In this document: one piece after another, positions 50,391 to 59,251 of the stretch | Layout of the letters: every line of letters starts with the position of its first letter | How positions within the stretch are numbered: position 1 is the stretch's first letter | Assembly (NCBI GenBank): GCA_947084925.1 | Contig: CAMTUJ010000005.1 | Coordinates: forward strand, 1-64,000 | Origin: JAGPUQ01 sp947084925 | Lineage (GTDB): Bacteria > Pseudomonadota > Gammaproteobacteria > Pseudomonadales > Porticoccaceae | DNA length: 64,000 nt | Direction of reading: 5' to 3' | Translations under genes and position numbers: made by a program | The notes under the pieces: generated by a model | What the model saw: the letters and a program-made list of their open reading frames with translations, nothing else | Database searches by the model: none | Told to the model about the DNA's origin: nothing

Positions 50391-50849
50391 ATGCAGCACT
50401 GGCTCTTCAAGACCGAACCCGAGACCTACAGCATCGCGGACCTGAAACGCGAAGAGCGCTGCGGCTGGGACGGCATCCGCAATTACCAGGCCCGCAACCG
50501 GCTGCGCGACGAGGTCGCGGTGGGCGACCAGGTGCTGATCTACCATTCGAGTTGCGCCGAGCCGGCGGTGGTCGGGCTGGCGGAGGTGTGCGGCGCGGCG
50601 CGCACCGACCCCTGCCAGTTCGATCCCGAGGCGCGCTATTACGATCCCAGGTCGACGCCCGACCAGCCCCGCTGGATGCTGGTGGACTTGCTGTTCAAGG
50701 AGGCGTTCGCTACACCCCTGACCCTCAAAGCCATCAAGGCCGATGCCCTGTTCGCCGATATGGAACTGGTCAGCAAGAGCCGGCTGTCGATCCAGAAGGT
50801 GGCCCCGGCACAGTTCGACGCCATCCTCGGTCGCTGCCGCGCCGGCTGA
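50391..50849 (+). CDS. EVE domain-containing protein
   Basis: A 152-residue EVE (PUA-like) protein, homologue of thymocyte nuclear protein 1. It has the modified-base pocket motifs HWLFKTEPETYSIADL, WDGIRNYQARNRLRDEVAVGDQVLIYHSS and VVGLAEVCG, and a terminal LSIQKVAPAQF. EVE proteins bind modified cytosines in DNA or RNA. I start at ATG 50391 because GGAG at 50378 is correctly spaced and homologues begin with this residue; ATG 50382 is three codons upstream. Confidence 0.94.
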   Translation: MQHWLFKTEPETYSIADLKREERCGWDGIRNYQARNRLRDEVAVGDQVLIYHSSCAEPAVVGLAEVCGAARTDPCQFDPEARYYDPRSTPDQPRWMLVDLLFKEAFATPLTLKAIKADALFADMELVSKSRLSIQKVAPAQFDAILGRCRAG

Positions 50850-50855
50850 GCCGCC

Positions 50856-51692
50856 ATGGCCATCTGGCTGAGCGCGCACGAGGCGATGATCCGGCTCGGC
50901 TGCTTTCTGACCGTGCTCACGGCCATGGCGTTGTGGGAAAGGATTGCGCCGCGACGCGCGCTCGCGCTGCCCCGCTCGACGCGGTGGTTCAGCAACCTGG
51001 GACTGATGCTGCTCGGCAGCCTGGCGGCGCGGCTGCTGGTGCCGGTGGCGGCGACCGGCGTGGCGCTGTTCGCGGCGCGTGAAGGTTCCGGACTGTTCAA
51101 TCAGATTGCGGCGCCGGCTTGGGTCGCGCTCGTGGTGTCAGTGGTAGTGCTGGATGCCGCGATCTACTTGCAGCATCTGATGTTCCATGCCGTGCCCGTG
51201 CTGTGGCGGCTGCATCTCGTTCACCACGCGGACGTCGATTTCGACACCAGCACCGGCGTGCGTTTTCATCCCATCGAGATTGTAGTGTCGCTGTTGATCA
51301 AATGCGCCGTGATCCTGCTGCTGGGCCCGCCCGTGGCCGCGGTCATTCTGTTCGAAGTGCTGCTGAATGCGACCGCGCTGTTCAATCACGGCAATGTGCG
51401 TCTGCCGCGCGCGCTCGACCGCCGGCTGCGCTGGCTGGTGGTCACCCCCGACATGCATCGGGTGCACCATTCGGTTCACGGCGACGAGACCAACAGCAAC
51501 TTCGGGTTCAATCTGCCCTGGTGGGATCGACTCTGCGGCACCTATAGGGAGCAGCCGCGCGATGGCCATCCCGGCATGATCATCGGGCTGCACGCGCCCC
51601 GCGATCCGCGGCTGGTCGCGCGCCTCTCCGGGGTACTGCGGCTGCCGTTCTTGCGAACCGGCGCGGGTTATGCGATCAATCAACGTGACTGA
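50856..51692 (+). CDS. Sterol desaturase / fatty acid hydroxylase family protein
   Basis: A 278-residue integral membrane di-iron hydroxylase. The histidine clusters are HLMFH (H-x3-H), HLVHH (H-x2-H-H), HGNVRLP and HRVHHSVH near residues 110-210, all within hydrophobic surroundings. Family members hydroxylate or desaturate fatty acids, sterols or carotenoids. It is seven bases after the EVE gene's stop, hence probably cotranscribed. Confidence 0.93.
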   Translation: MAIWLSAHEAMIRLGCFLTVLTAMALWERIAPRRALALPRSTRWFSNLGLMLLGSLAARLLVPVAATGVALFAAREGSGLFNQIAAPAWVALVVSVVVLDAAIYLQHLMFHAVPVLWRLHLVHHADVDFDTSTGVRFHPIEIVVSLLIKCAVILLLGPPVAAVILFEVLLNATALFNHGNVRLPRALDRRLRWLVVTPDMHRVHHSVHGDETNSNFGFNLPWWDRLCGTYREQPRDGHPGMIIGLHAPRDPRLVARLSGVLRLPFLRTGAGYAINQRD

Positions 51693-51908
51693 CTTCAAAA
51701 ACCCGTTGGTAACCGGTGAATCGGGCATCCTGTTTCTTGACGAAGCGAGGCTGCCCGGAACAGTCTGACGCCATTGCTGGCCGGTTGACTGGTCGGCGCG
51801 ATTCGCGAACGGCGTCGGATCATTCAGGGTGTCCCCGGAGAATACCGGGCTGGCCCCGTCTGTGCTCCGGAGTCTATTTGCAATGGTTATGACGACAGGG
51901 ATGCGATT

Positions 51909-54785
51909 ATGGAAAGTACAACAATAAAGCGGCTGCTGTTGATGCGCGACAACAAGGGCGCAGCCGTCGTCCAGCTCAAGCAGTCGCTGAGTGAGGTGCT
52001 CGGCGACGCTGCGAAGACCTACCCCGGCCTTGCCGATGGCGAGGTTTTCGACGCCGACACCGAGACCGCGTTGCGCGCCTGGCAGGCAAGTGTCGGGCTG
52101 GTCGCCGATGGCATTGCCGGCCCCCGCGCCCAGATCGCGCTCAACATGGCGCCGCCGGCCAGATTCGCCGTCAGCCTCGACACCGCAACCGTGAGCACGC
52201 TGTTCCCGTTCACCAGATCCGCCAACATCGCCAACAATCTGCCCTACGTCGCTGCCGCGCTCGGAGCCTTCGGTCTGACCGATCCGGACATGGTCGCCGT
52301 TGCGCTCGGCACCATCCGCGCGGAGACCGAAGGCTTCGTGCCCATCGCGGAATTGCCCTCGCGCTTCAACACGCTGGCCGGTCTGCCGCCCTTCAGTGCC
52401 TACGACGCCACGACCAGGCTCGGCAAACAACTCGGCAACCGGGAGCCCGGCGACGGCAGGCGTTATTGCGGACGTGGCTATGTGCAATTGACCGGACGCG
52501 CCAACTACGCGCGTTACGGCGCGCTGCTTGATATCGCGCTGGCCGAAAACCCTGACGCCGGGTGTGCGCCGGAAGTGGCGGCCTGTCTGCTGGCGGCCTT
52601 CATCGACACGCACCAGGATCGCCTCCGCAAGGCACTTGCCACGAACGACCTGCGCGCGGCGCGCAAAGTCGTGAACGGTGGCAGTCACGGACTGGTTCCC
52701 TTCTCCGACGTCGTCACCAGGGCCCGCGCCATCTGGGCGGCAGCGGCGCCTGCGCCAGCGTTGGCGGGTGCGCGACGCAAGGCGGCAACGACACCCGCGC
52801 TGGTCACCCGCAAGGCCCGGCTGGATGTCAAACCCGATCCCCGGGATCTGCGCGACCGCGCCTACATCCCGCCACCGCGCAGTCTGCCGCAGGCATTTCC
52901 CGCCGACGCCGATATCGCCCGCTCGCTGGGCCACTACACCCAGGCAAAACTCATTCTCGATCAGGGTCAGGAGGGTGCCTGCACCGGTTTTGGCCTCGCC
53001 TGTGTAATCAATTATCTGCGCTGGCGATCCGCCGGGATGCCCAAGCGCTTTGCGCGGATCAGTCCGCGCATGCTGTACCACTTCGCGCGTCGTTTCGACG
53101 AATACGAAGGCGAGAATTACGAGGGATCGAGCTGCCGTGGTGCGCTGAAGGGCTGGTACCACAACGGTGTCTGCCATGAGGCCAAGTGGGATTACCAGCC
53201 GGGAAGCGACACTCTGCCGGCGCCCGGTTGGGATACCGAGGCACTGGAAACCACGCTCGGGGTTTACTATCGCATCGAGCGCCAATCCATCACCGACCTG
53301 CAGGCGGCGATTCAGGAAGTCGGCGCGATTTATGTGTCGGCGAATACCCATGCCGGCTGGGATACGGTCAGCAGAGCCAAGCCGCCGGCATCCCACGCCG
53401 ATCTGCCGGTGATCGACTTTGACGGCCTGCCCTCCCGCGGCGGCGGTCATGCCTTTGCGCTGATCGGATTCAACCGCACCGGTTTCGTGATCCAGAATTC
53501 CTGGGGCCCTCAATGGGGTGCTGGTGGTTTCGCCGTGCTCGGCTACGCCGACTGGCTCGCCAATGGCATGGATGCCTGGGTCGCCGCCCTCGGCGTGCCG
53601 GGCGTGGTTGCGGGACGTTTCGCAACCAAAGCCAGCGCCGCCGGTCGCGCCGCCGCCGCGCCCGCGGATTGGTGGAGCGAGGAAACCGCGTACCAGCACA
53701 GCATCGTGCTCGGCAACAACGGCCGCGTGAACCATTTCGATACCGTCGATGGCGTCAACCGTACCCTGCACCACCAGGCCGCCGTGCTGCCGGATGCCTG
53801 GTTTCGCGCGTCCGGTCACGCGCGCAAGCGGCTCGTCATCTACGCCCATGGAGGCCTCAACAGCGAGGCCGATGCGATCAAGCGTGCCCGCGCGATGGGC
53901 CGCTACTTCCTGGCCAACGGCTGCTACCCGCTGTTCCTGGTGTGGAAGAGCGGGCTGCTGGAATCGATCGGTAACGCGCTGGCGGACAAGATTCCTGGCG
54001 CGGCGCAACGGGTGGGTGGTTTTGCGGACGCGGTGACCGATCCGATTGTCGAGAACACCGTTGGCCGCTTCGCGGCACGGCCGCTGTGGAGCGAAATGAA
54101 GGAGAACGCCGAGCTGGCCGCGCGGAGTGGCCGGGGCGGGGATCTGCTCGGCGACGCGCTGAAGGCACTCGCGAGCGGCTGGGGCGACGCGTTCGAACTG
54201 CACCTGGTGGGTCATTCCGCGGGCTCCATCGCGCTCGGCCGCCTGATCGCCAATTTCACCGGCAAGGATCTCGATCGACACATCCGCTCGGTCCACCTGT
54301 ATGCACCCGCCTGCACGGTGGATTTCGCCAACCGCCATTACGCGCCGTCGCCCGCAATCATGGACAATCTCTACCTCGACATCCTGTCGGATGCCCGTGA
54401 ACAGGACGACAATGTCGTCTCCATCTATCGCAAATCGTTGTTGTATCTGGTATCCCATGCCCTGGAAGCCGACAAGCGCGTGCCCATTCTCGGGCTCGCC
54501 AATGTCTTCGATCACGATTACAAGGGCTGGAATGGATCACCCGACACCGGGGAGACGCTCGCCAACTGGCGCAATGCAGCGGAAGCTCACCAGCTTGAAA
54601 AGCGTCTGACCCGCCACGACAACGACCGGTTTTTCGCGCGGCGCGCTGCCGTCAACGCCGTGGACAAGCTCGAGCGCGCGGCCCATGGCGGTTTCGACAA
54701 CGATGTTGATGTGATCGGCAAAACGCTGGAGCGCATCACCGGCGCGGCGCTGGTGACGCCGGTCACCGATCTGGTCGGTTTCTAG
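51909..54785 (+). CDS. Four-domain protein: PG-binding, GH19, papain-like protease, lipase-like
   Basis: A 958-residue protein without signal peptide. Residues about 10-80: peptidoglycan-binding helices (AVVQLKQSLSEVL, DTETALRAWQASVGLVADGIAG). Residues about 95-280: GH19/lysozyme-like muramidase or chitinase with Glu139 (RAETEGF) and YCGRGYVQLTGRANYARYG. Residues about 305-565: C1 papain-like protease with Cys358 (DQGQEGACTGF), His514 (GGHAFALIGF) and Asn530 (IQNSWGPQWGAGGF). Residues about 635-900: alpha/beta hydrolase with YAHGGLNSEADA and the elbow LVGHSAGS (Ser770). All catalytic residues seem intact. An anti-bacterial effector or cell-wall-degrading toxin is plausible. No secretion genes or immunity gene are evident nearby. 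Confidence 0.85.
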   Translation: MESTTIKRLLLMRDNKGAAVVQLKQSLSEVLGDAAKTYPGLADGEVFDADTETALRAWQASVGLVADGIAGPRAQIALNMAPPARFAVSLDTATVSTLFPFTRSANIANNLPYVAAALGAFGLTDPDMVAVALGTIRAETEGFVPIAELPSRFNTLAGLPPFSAYDATTRLGKQLGNREPGDGRRYCGRGYVQLTGRANYARYGALLDIALAENPDAGCAPEVAACLLAAFIDTHQDRLRKALATNDLRAARKVVNGGSHGLVPFSDVVTRARAIWAAAAPAPALAGARRKAATTPALVTRKARLDVKPDPRDLRDRAYIPPPRSLPQAFPADADIARSLGHYTQAKLILDQGQEGACTGFGLACVINYLRWRSAGMPKRFARISPRMLYHFARRFDEYEGENYEGSSCRGALKGWYHNGVCHEAKWDYQPGSDTLPAPGWDTEALETTLGVYYRIERQSITDLQAAIQEVGAIYVSANTHAGWDTVSRAKPPASHADLPVIDFDGLPSRGGGHAFALIGFNRTGFVIQNSWGPQWGAGGFAVLGYADWLANGMDAWVAALGVPGVVAGRFATKASAAGRAAAAPADWWSEETAYQHSIVLGNNGRVNHFDTVDGVNRTLHHQAAVLPDAWFRASGHARKRLVIYAHGGLNSEADAIKRARAMGRYFLANGCYPLFLVWKSGLLESIGNALADKIPGAAQRVGGFADAVTDPIVENTVGRFAARPLWSEMKENAELAARSGRGGDLLGDALKALASGWGDAFELHLVGHSAGSIALGRLIANFTGKDLDRHIRSVHLYAPACTVDFANRHYAPSPAIMDNLYLDILSDAREQDDNVVSIYRKSLLYLVSHALEADKRVPILGLANVFDHDYKGWNGSPDTGETLANWRNAAEAHQLEKRLTRHDNDRFFARRAAVNAVDKLERAAHGGFDNDVDVIGKTLERITGAALVTPVTDLVGF

Positions 54786-54849
54786 CATGCGCTGCCGATA
54801 TTGATGGCGTGGATCGCGGTAACGCCCCCGGTGACAAGAGGTATTTCCG

Positions 54850-57800
54850 ATGGCTGTGGCCACCGCCGCATGGCGGCGTGCAAAACAGACACTGTGGCAA
54901 CGGCGCTCGGCACCCGCGCGCTGGAGCAGCGTGCTCGCGAGCCTGTTCGTCCTCTACCTGCTGCTCGGTTTCCTGCTGGTCCCCGTGATCATCAAGCAGC
55001 AATTGATTGCCAGGACACATCAGGCCACCGGCCGCGACATTTCGGTCGAAGAAGTAAAATTCGACCCATTGCGACTGGCGCTGACCGTCAACGGCCTGAA
55101 TCTGAAAGAAGAAAATGGCGAACCGTTCGCCGGTTGGGATAGTTTTTACGTCGACTTCGAGGCGGCGTCGCTGTTCAAGCGCGCGCTGACCTTTGCCGAA
55201 ATCCGCTTGACGCGGCCTCGGGTGCGGATTCGCCGCCTGACGGCGGCAGCCTTCAATTTCACCAGCCTGCTGAGCACCGCCGCGCCGGCGCGGGCCGTCG
55301 CCGAGCCCGCGCCTGCTGCGGTGCTGCCCGCCATTCTGATCCAGCAACTCAGCGTCAGCGACGGCGAGCTGGTTTACCGCGACGATACCCACGCCGATGC
55401 ACCGGTGCTGAAATACCTGCCCGTGAATTTCAGCGTCACGGCCTTCAGCACGCGCGCGCAGGAGAATGCACAGACTCAGGCCGAATTGACGCTCAGTGGT
55501 GAGACGGGCGAGCGGTTCCACTGGCAGGGCGACCTCAGCCTGCCGGTACTGGCGTCCCGCGGCAGGATGGAGCTGCATGGTTTCGACCTTGCCGCGCTGT
55601 CACGCTTCACGGCCGAGGCGCTGCCGTTTCGCCTGGTTCGCGGCAAACTCGATGCCCACGTCGATTACCGGTTGGCCACGAGCGCGGATTCGGCGGGCAG
55701 CGCTCTCCGGGTCAATTTGTCCGACGGTGCGCTGACGCTCGGCGACCTGGCGCTTGCCGACAAAGCAGTGCCGGACGCCACGCCAATCGCGATCGCCAGC
55801 GTGCAGGTGGACGGTATCGGCCTGGACTCCGTGGACAGAACCATCGGCATCGACCGGGTTGCCGTCAACGGCGGCAAGATCAGCGGGATTCTCTCTGCCG
55901 CCGGCGAATTCGATTTGCTCAGGTTGTTCACGTCCGCGCCGGCCGCCGCTGCCGAGCCGAGTCCGGCAACGGCGGGCGCAAAGCCCTGGCTGACGACGCT
56001 CGCCAAGGCCAGCCTGGATGGCTTTCGCATCGAGCTGACCGATCAGTGGCCGAGTCCCCCGGTGACCGTTGCATTCGACCCGCTGCGGGTGACGCTGGAC
56101 AATTTCCGCAGCGACAACAGTCAACCGGTGCAGCTCGCCATCGACAGCGGCGTCAATGGCGATGGCCGACTGCGCATCGGCGGACCCGTCAGCCTCGCAC
56201 CGGTCCAGGCAACACTGAACATCGAAGCGGACAAAATTCCGCTCTCCGGATTTCAGCCCTACCTCAGTCGGGCCATCAATATCCAATTGCACAGCGGTGT
56301 CGCGAGCACCGCTGGCACCCTGACCTATCCGGAGACCGGGCAAAGCAGCGGGCTGAGTTATCGGGGCGATGTCGGCATCGACGATCTCCATACCACCGAT
56401 AATCGTTTCAATCGGGAATTTCTGAGCTGGAAACGGCTTGCGGTAAAAGATCTGAATTTTCAGCAGGCCGCCAACCGTGTCGCGATCGACAGCGTCGAGT
56501 TCAATCAACTCTACGGTCGTTTCGCGATTCGCGCGGATGGCACCACCAATGTCGAAAAGCTGCTGGTGACGGCGCCGGAATCCCGGGACTCCGCGACCTC
56601 CGGGACGCCATCCCCACCTGTGACACCGCCCGCCCCGGCGTCACCCATGGCGATCGTGATCAATCGCGTTGCCATCGCCGACAGCGCGGCTTATTTCGCG
56701 GATCTGACCATGACTCCGGATTTCCGCGTCGGAATTTTCAACCTCAAGGGTGCGATCAGGAACATCGATTCCGGCAGCGGCAAGCCGATCGCTGTCGATC
56801 TGGTCGGCCAGGTGGATCGCTATGCGCCGGTAACCATCGCGGGCTTGGTCGATCCTTTCAAGGCGGCGCCGACCCTGGACATGAAGCTCGCATTCAAAAA
56901 TCTCGAAATGACGACCTTGACGCCTTATTCAGGAGTCTATGCGGGGCACCGGATCAAGCAGGGGCAACTGTCGGTCGATCTCCACTACCAGCTCGAAAAC
57001 GGCCAGGTGCTCGGCCAGAACCATATCGTGATGAACCAGATGGAACTTGGCGAGCGCGTCGAAAGCCCCAAGGCCACTGACCTGCCGCTGCGCCTCGCGC
57101 TCGCCCTGCTGAAGGACCGCAAAGGTGTCATCGACCTCGGGCTGGAAGTGAAAGGCAATATCAACGAGCCCAACTTCAGCATTGGCGGACTCGTCTTCAA
57201 GGCGTTCAAGAACCTGATCGTCAAAGCCGTCAGCGCGCCCTTCAAGCTGATCGCGGGTCTGGTGGGCGGCGGCGAAGACAATGGTCCCCTCGACGCCATC
57301 GCGTTCGCTCCCGGGTCGGAGCAACTCGACGCACGCGAAAAAGCCAAACTGGACCAGCTTGTCAAAGCCCTCGCCGAGCGGCCCCAACTTCGCCTCGATG
57401 TTACCGGCAATACCCTGCCCGAAGCGGACACCCGGGCGCTCGCGCAGATGGAGCTCGATCATCAGCTCGGTGCGTTGTTCGGCGCTGGCGGCGCCGACGG
57501 CAATCCGCCATGGCCCGGAATGAGTGCCGCGGTTGCCAACAGGAATTTCCGGCAGAAATTTTACGCGCTCTACGAAACCACGACGGGAGAGAGCGCCAAA
57601 ACCCGGCGCAAGCGCATCGACAACGCGCTCAGTGAAGGCGGCGGGAAGCCCACCGATGCCGAGATCGACAGCGCACTCCACGAACATATCCGGCACGAGC
57701 TGCTGGCGCGGGAGGAAGTTCCGGAGAAGGCGCTGTCCGCGCTTGCCAGTCAGCGCGCCCTGACTGTCAAAGCCTATCTCGTCGACAGCGGTGGCCTGCC

Positions 57801-57882
57801 CCCGGATCGCGTTTTCCTGGTGAGCGATGGCGCAGCCGGACAGCCGGCGCTGAGCGCCAGGCTGACGCTCAACGCACTGTGA
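54850..57882 (+). CDS. DUF748 (AsmA-like) envelope protein
   Basis: A 1010-residue DUF748 protein. A basic N-terminus is followed by one membrane helix (VLASLFVLYLLLGFLLVPVII), the start motif GRDISVEEVKFDPLRLALTVNGLNLKEENG, and a long beta-rich periplasmic body. Toward the end come VDLHYQLENGQVLGQNHIVMNQMELGERVESP, KDRKGVIDLGLEVKGNINEPNFSIGGLVFKAF and an OmpA-like tail (AFAPGSEQLDAREKAKLDQLVKALAERPQLRLDV). Family members are bridge-like proteins thought to move or organise envelope lipids. It is 64 bp after the four-domain gene. Confidence 0.92.
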   Translation: MAVATAAWRRAKQTLWQRRSAPARWSSVLASLFVLYLLLGFLLVPVIIKQQLIARTHQATGRDISVEEVKFDPLRLALTVNGLNLKEENGEPFAGWDSFYVDFEAASLFKRALTFAEIRLTRPRVRIRRLTAAAFNFTSLLSTAAPARAVAEPAPAAVLPAILIQQLSVSDGELVYRDDTHADAPVLKYLPVNFSVTAFSTRAQENAQTQAELTLSGETGERFHWQGDLSLPVLASRGRMELHGFDLAALSRFTAEALPFRLVRGKLDAHVDYRLATSADSAGSALRVNLSDGALTLGDLALADKAVPDATPIAIASVQVDGIGLDSVDRTIGIDRVAVNGGKISGILSAAGEFDLLRLFTSAPAAAAEPSPATAGAKPWLTTLAKASLDGFRIELTDQWPSPPVTVAFDPLRVTLDNFRSDNSQPVQLAIDSGVNGDGRLRIGGPVSLAPVQATLNIEADKIPLSGFQPYLSRAINIQLHSGVASTAGTLTYPETGQSSGLSYRGDVGIDDLHTTDNRFNREFLSWKRLAVKDLNFQQAANRVAIDSVEFNQLYGRFAIRADGTTNVEKLLVTAPESRDSATSGTPSPPVTPPAPASPMAIVINRVAIADSAAYFADLTMTPDFRVGIFNLKGAIRNIDSGSGKPIAVDLVGQVDRYAPVTIAGLVDPFKAAPTLDMKLAFKNLEMTTLTPYSGVYAGHRIKQGQLSVDLHYQLENGQVLGQNHIVMNQMELGERVESPKATDLPLRLALALLKDRKGVIDLGLEVKGNINEPNFSIGGLVFKAFKNLIVKAVSAPFKLIAGLVGGGEDNGPLDAIAFAPGSEQLDAREKAKLDQLVKALAERPQLRLDVTGNTLPEADTRALAQMELDHQLGALFGAGGADGNPPWPGMSAAVANRNFRQKFYALYETTTGESAKTRRKRIDNALSEGGGKPTDAEIDSALHEHIRHELLAREEVPEKALSALASQRALTVKAYLVDSGGLPPDRVFLVSDGAAGQPALSARLTLNAL

Positions 57883-57889
57883 TGGGTTA

Positions 57890-58780
57890 CTAAAAACGCT
57901 TGATATGCGGCGCGGCCAGTGCGCGCAGATCGTCCGGAATATTGACGGAACGCCGCGATTCGAAATCGAACAAAGTGCCGGCAGTCTCCACGGTGGCAAC
58001 CGTCTCGCGGGCGGCCGCATCCATGAACCAGTGGAAGAAATACTGAATCTTGCCGCGCATTTCGCGCAGCCCGCTGCGTGTGATGATGCCATCGCCGGCG
58101 CGCAGCGGGCGGTGAAACTCGATGTTGTATTCGAGTGCCGCGCTACCGAGCCCGCGCAGCCGCCGGTATTCGGGCGTCAGCCCGTAGTGATGCTGCAAAT
58201 GGGTGACGGCATCGGAACAGCGCGCCATGAAAAAGCGCGGATGCAGTTCGCCCTGGGCATCGCACTCCCAGGGTTCGATGGTGCCGCGCGCGGTATCGAA
58301 CAGGCCCAGTTTTTCCGCAGTGGCCCAGTCGCGGGCGGGTGGTTGCGGCAGCGGTTCCCGCGGGCGCAAATCCGCGGGCGTTTCGATGATCAGGGCTTTT
58401 GCAGCGTCGCATACGGCGGCGGGCAATTCGCGCGCGCGACCGTTTGCCCGTTCGGTGCAGGCAAACTCGATGATGAAGCGCGCCGCGATCGCTCCGGTGT
58501 CGATGTTGCGCATCTCGTTGAACGTGGTCAGGCCGTCGCTCGCGAGCGCGAGGATTCCCGTATCGATGGTGAAGCTGTCGCCATTGCGCAGCTCGCGCAT
58601 GAACAGCACGCGCTCGGCGCGGTGGCGCAGGCCGGTTCCGGGCGGGAGTTCCAGCAGCGCCTGCAGCGGACCGAGAGTTTCCGCCGAGCGCGCGAGGTAA
58701 TGCTGGACGTTCATGTGCGCCATGATGTCGCACTCCCAGGCTTTCACGTTGGCGCGCACCGTGGGCGTCATGGCTCCCAT
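57890..58780 (-). CDS. Acyl-CoA thioesterase, double hot-dog
   Basis: A 296-residue protein with two hot-dog (4HBT/YbgC-like) domains. Each begins with the W-E-C-D motif: VKAWECDIMAHMNVQHYL (catalytic Asp) and TIEPWECDAQGELHPRFFMARCSDAV. Such fused thioesterases hydrolyse acyl-CoA or acyl-ACP. It begins at ATG 58780, which overlaps the stop of the upstream gene as TGATG; ATG 58771 is a later option. It is convergent with the DUF748 gene. Confidence 0.9.
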   Translation of the reverse strand: MGAMTPTVRANVKAWECDIMAHMNVQHYLARSAETLGPLQALLELPPGTGLRHRAERVLFMRELRNGDSFTIDTGILALASDGLTTFNEMRNIDTGAIAARFIIEFACTERANGRARELPAAVCDAAKALIIETPADLRPREPLPQPPARDWATAEKLGLFDTARGTIEPWECDAQGELHPRFFMARCSDAVTHLQHHYGLTPEYRRLRGLGSAALEYNIEFHRPLRAGDGIITRSGLREMRGKIQYFFHWFMDAAARETVATVETAGTLFDFESRRSVNIPDDLRALAAPHIKRF

Positions 58781-59166
58781 CAGTCCGTCTCCGGAGCAGG
58801 CTTGGTCGGGGTGCAGTGCACGTCGATGGTCATGCGATTGATGACTCTCGGAGGATCGTAGTGGAGCGTGCGCTTTTTGCCCGGCGCCAGCTGAAGATGA
58901 AAGACTTCGGGACGCAACGCGCGCATATCGAAGGTGACGCGGCAACGTGCCTTGCGCGAGTCCTGGCTGGACAACGTCACATAGGTGATCGGACGGACGC
59001 CTTCGATGGTGCCGGTTTCGGCGGCGATTTTCATATCGCCCCAGTCCGGGTGCAGGTCGATGGGAAAAGTCGCTGCCGCGCCGGGCATCGCGGCGAGTGC
59101 AATGGCGGCGCTTGCAATGGCGGCGCTTGCAATAATTCGCATCAGTATCTGCTGTAAGCCGGACAC
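58780..59166 (-). CDS. Small secreted protein of unknown function
   Basis: A 128-residue protein. A signal peptide containing a repeated IASAAIASAAIALAAM tract (coded by a 15-base duplication at 59099-59128) ends near GAAA. The mature part of about 95 residues is beta-rich, with three cysteines and stretches DLHPDWGDMKIAAETGTIEG, RKARCRVTFDMRALRP and PPRVINRMTIDVHC. I know no function. Its stop overlaps the thioesterase start, so the pair is coupled. Confidence 0.75.
   Translation of the reverse strand: MSGLQQILMRIIASAAIASAAIALAAMPGAAATFPIDLHPDWGDMKIAAETGTIEGVRPITYVTLSSQDSRKARCRVTFDMRALRPEVFHLQLAPGKKRTLHYDPPRVINRMTIDVHCTPTKPAPETD
59099..59128 (-). repeat. 15-bp tandem repeat, 2 units, in frame
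   Basis: GCAATGGCGGCGCTT occurs twice in perfect tandem within the signal-peptide coding part of the small secreted protein. Confidence 0.9.
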
Positions 59167-59251
59167 GCCCTGCGCTCCCGCGGTGTTGGAAACCGGGCGC
59201 CGGCGGCGCGCAGCGCGGTTACGAAACGAAGCGCGGCCGGCACCCGGGATA

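Noticed and set aside
48750..50879. A 709-codon minus-strand frame
   Set aside because: Antisense shadow of the sodium symporter and EVE genes; very rich in H, Q, R, D and without motifs.
51138..54515. A 1125-codon open frame on the minus strand
   Set aside because: It is the antisense shadow of the four-domain gene and part of the desaturase-family gene; composition is His/Arg/Gly-rich without any family motif, as expected in GC-rich DNA.
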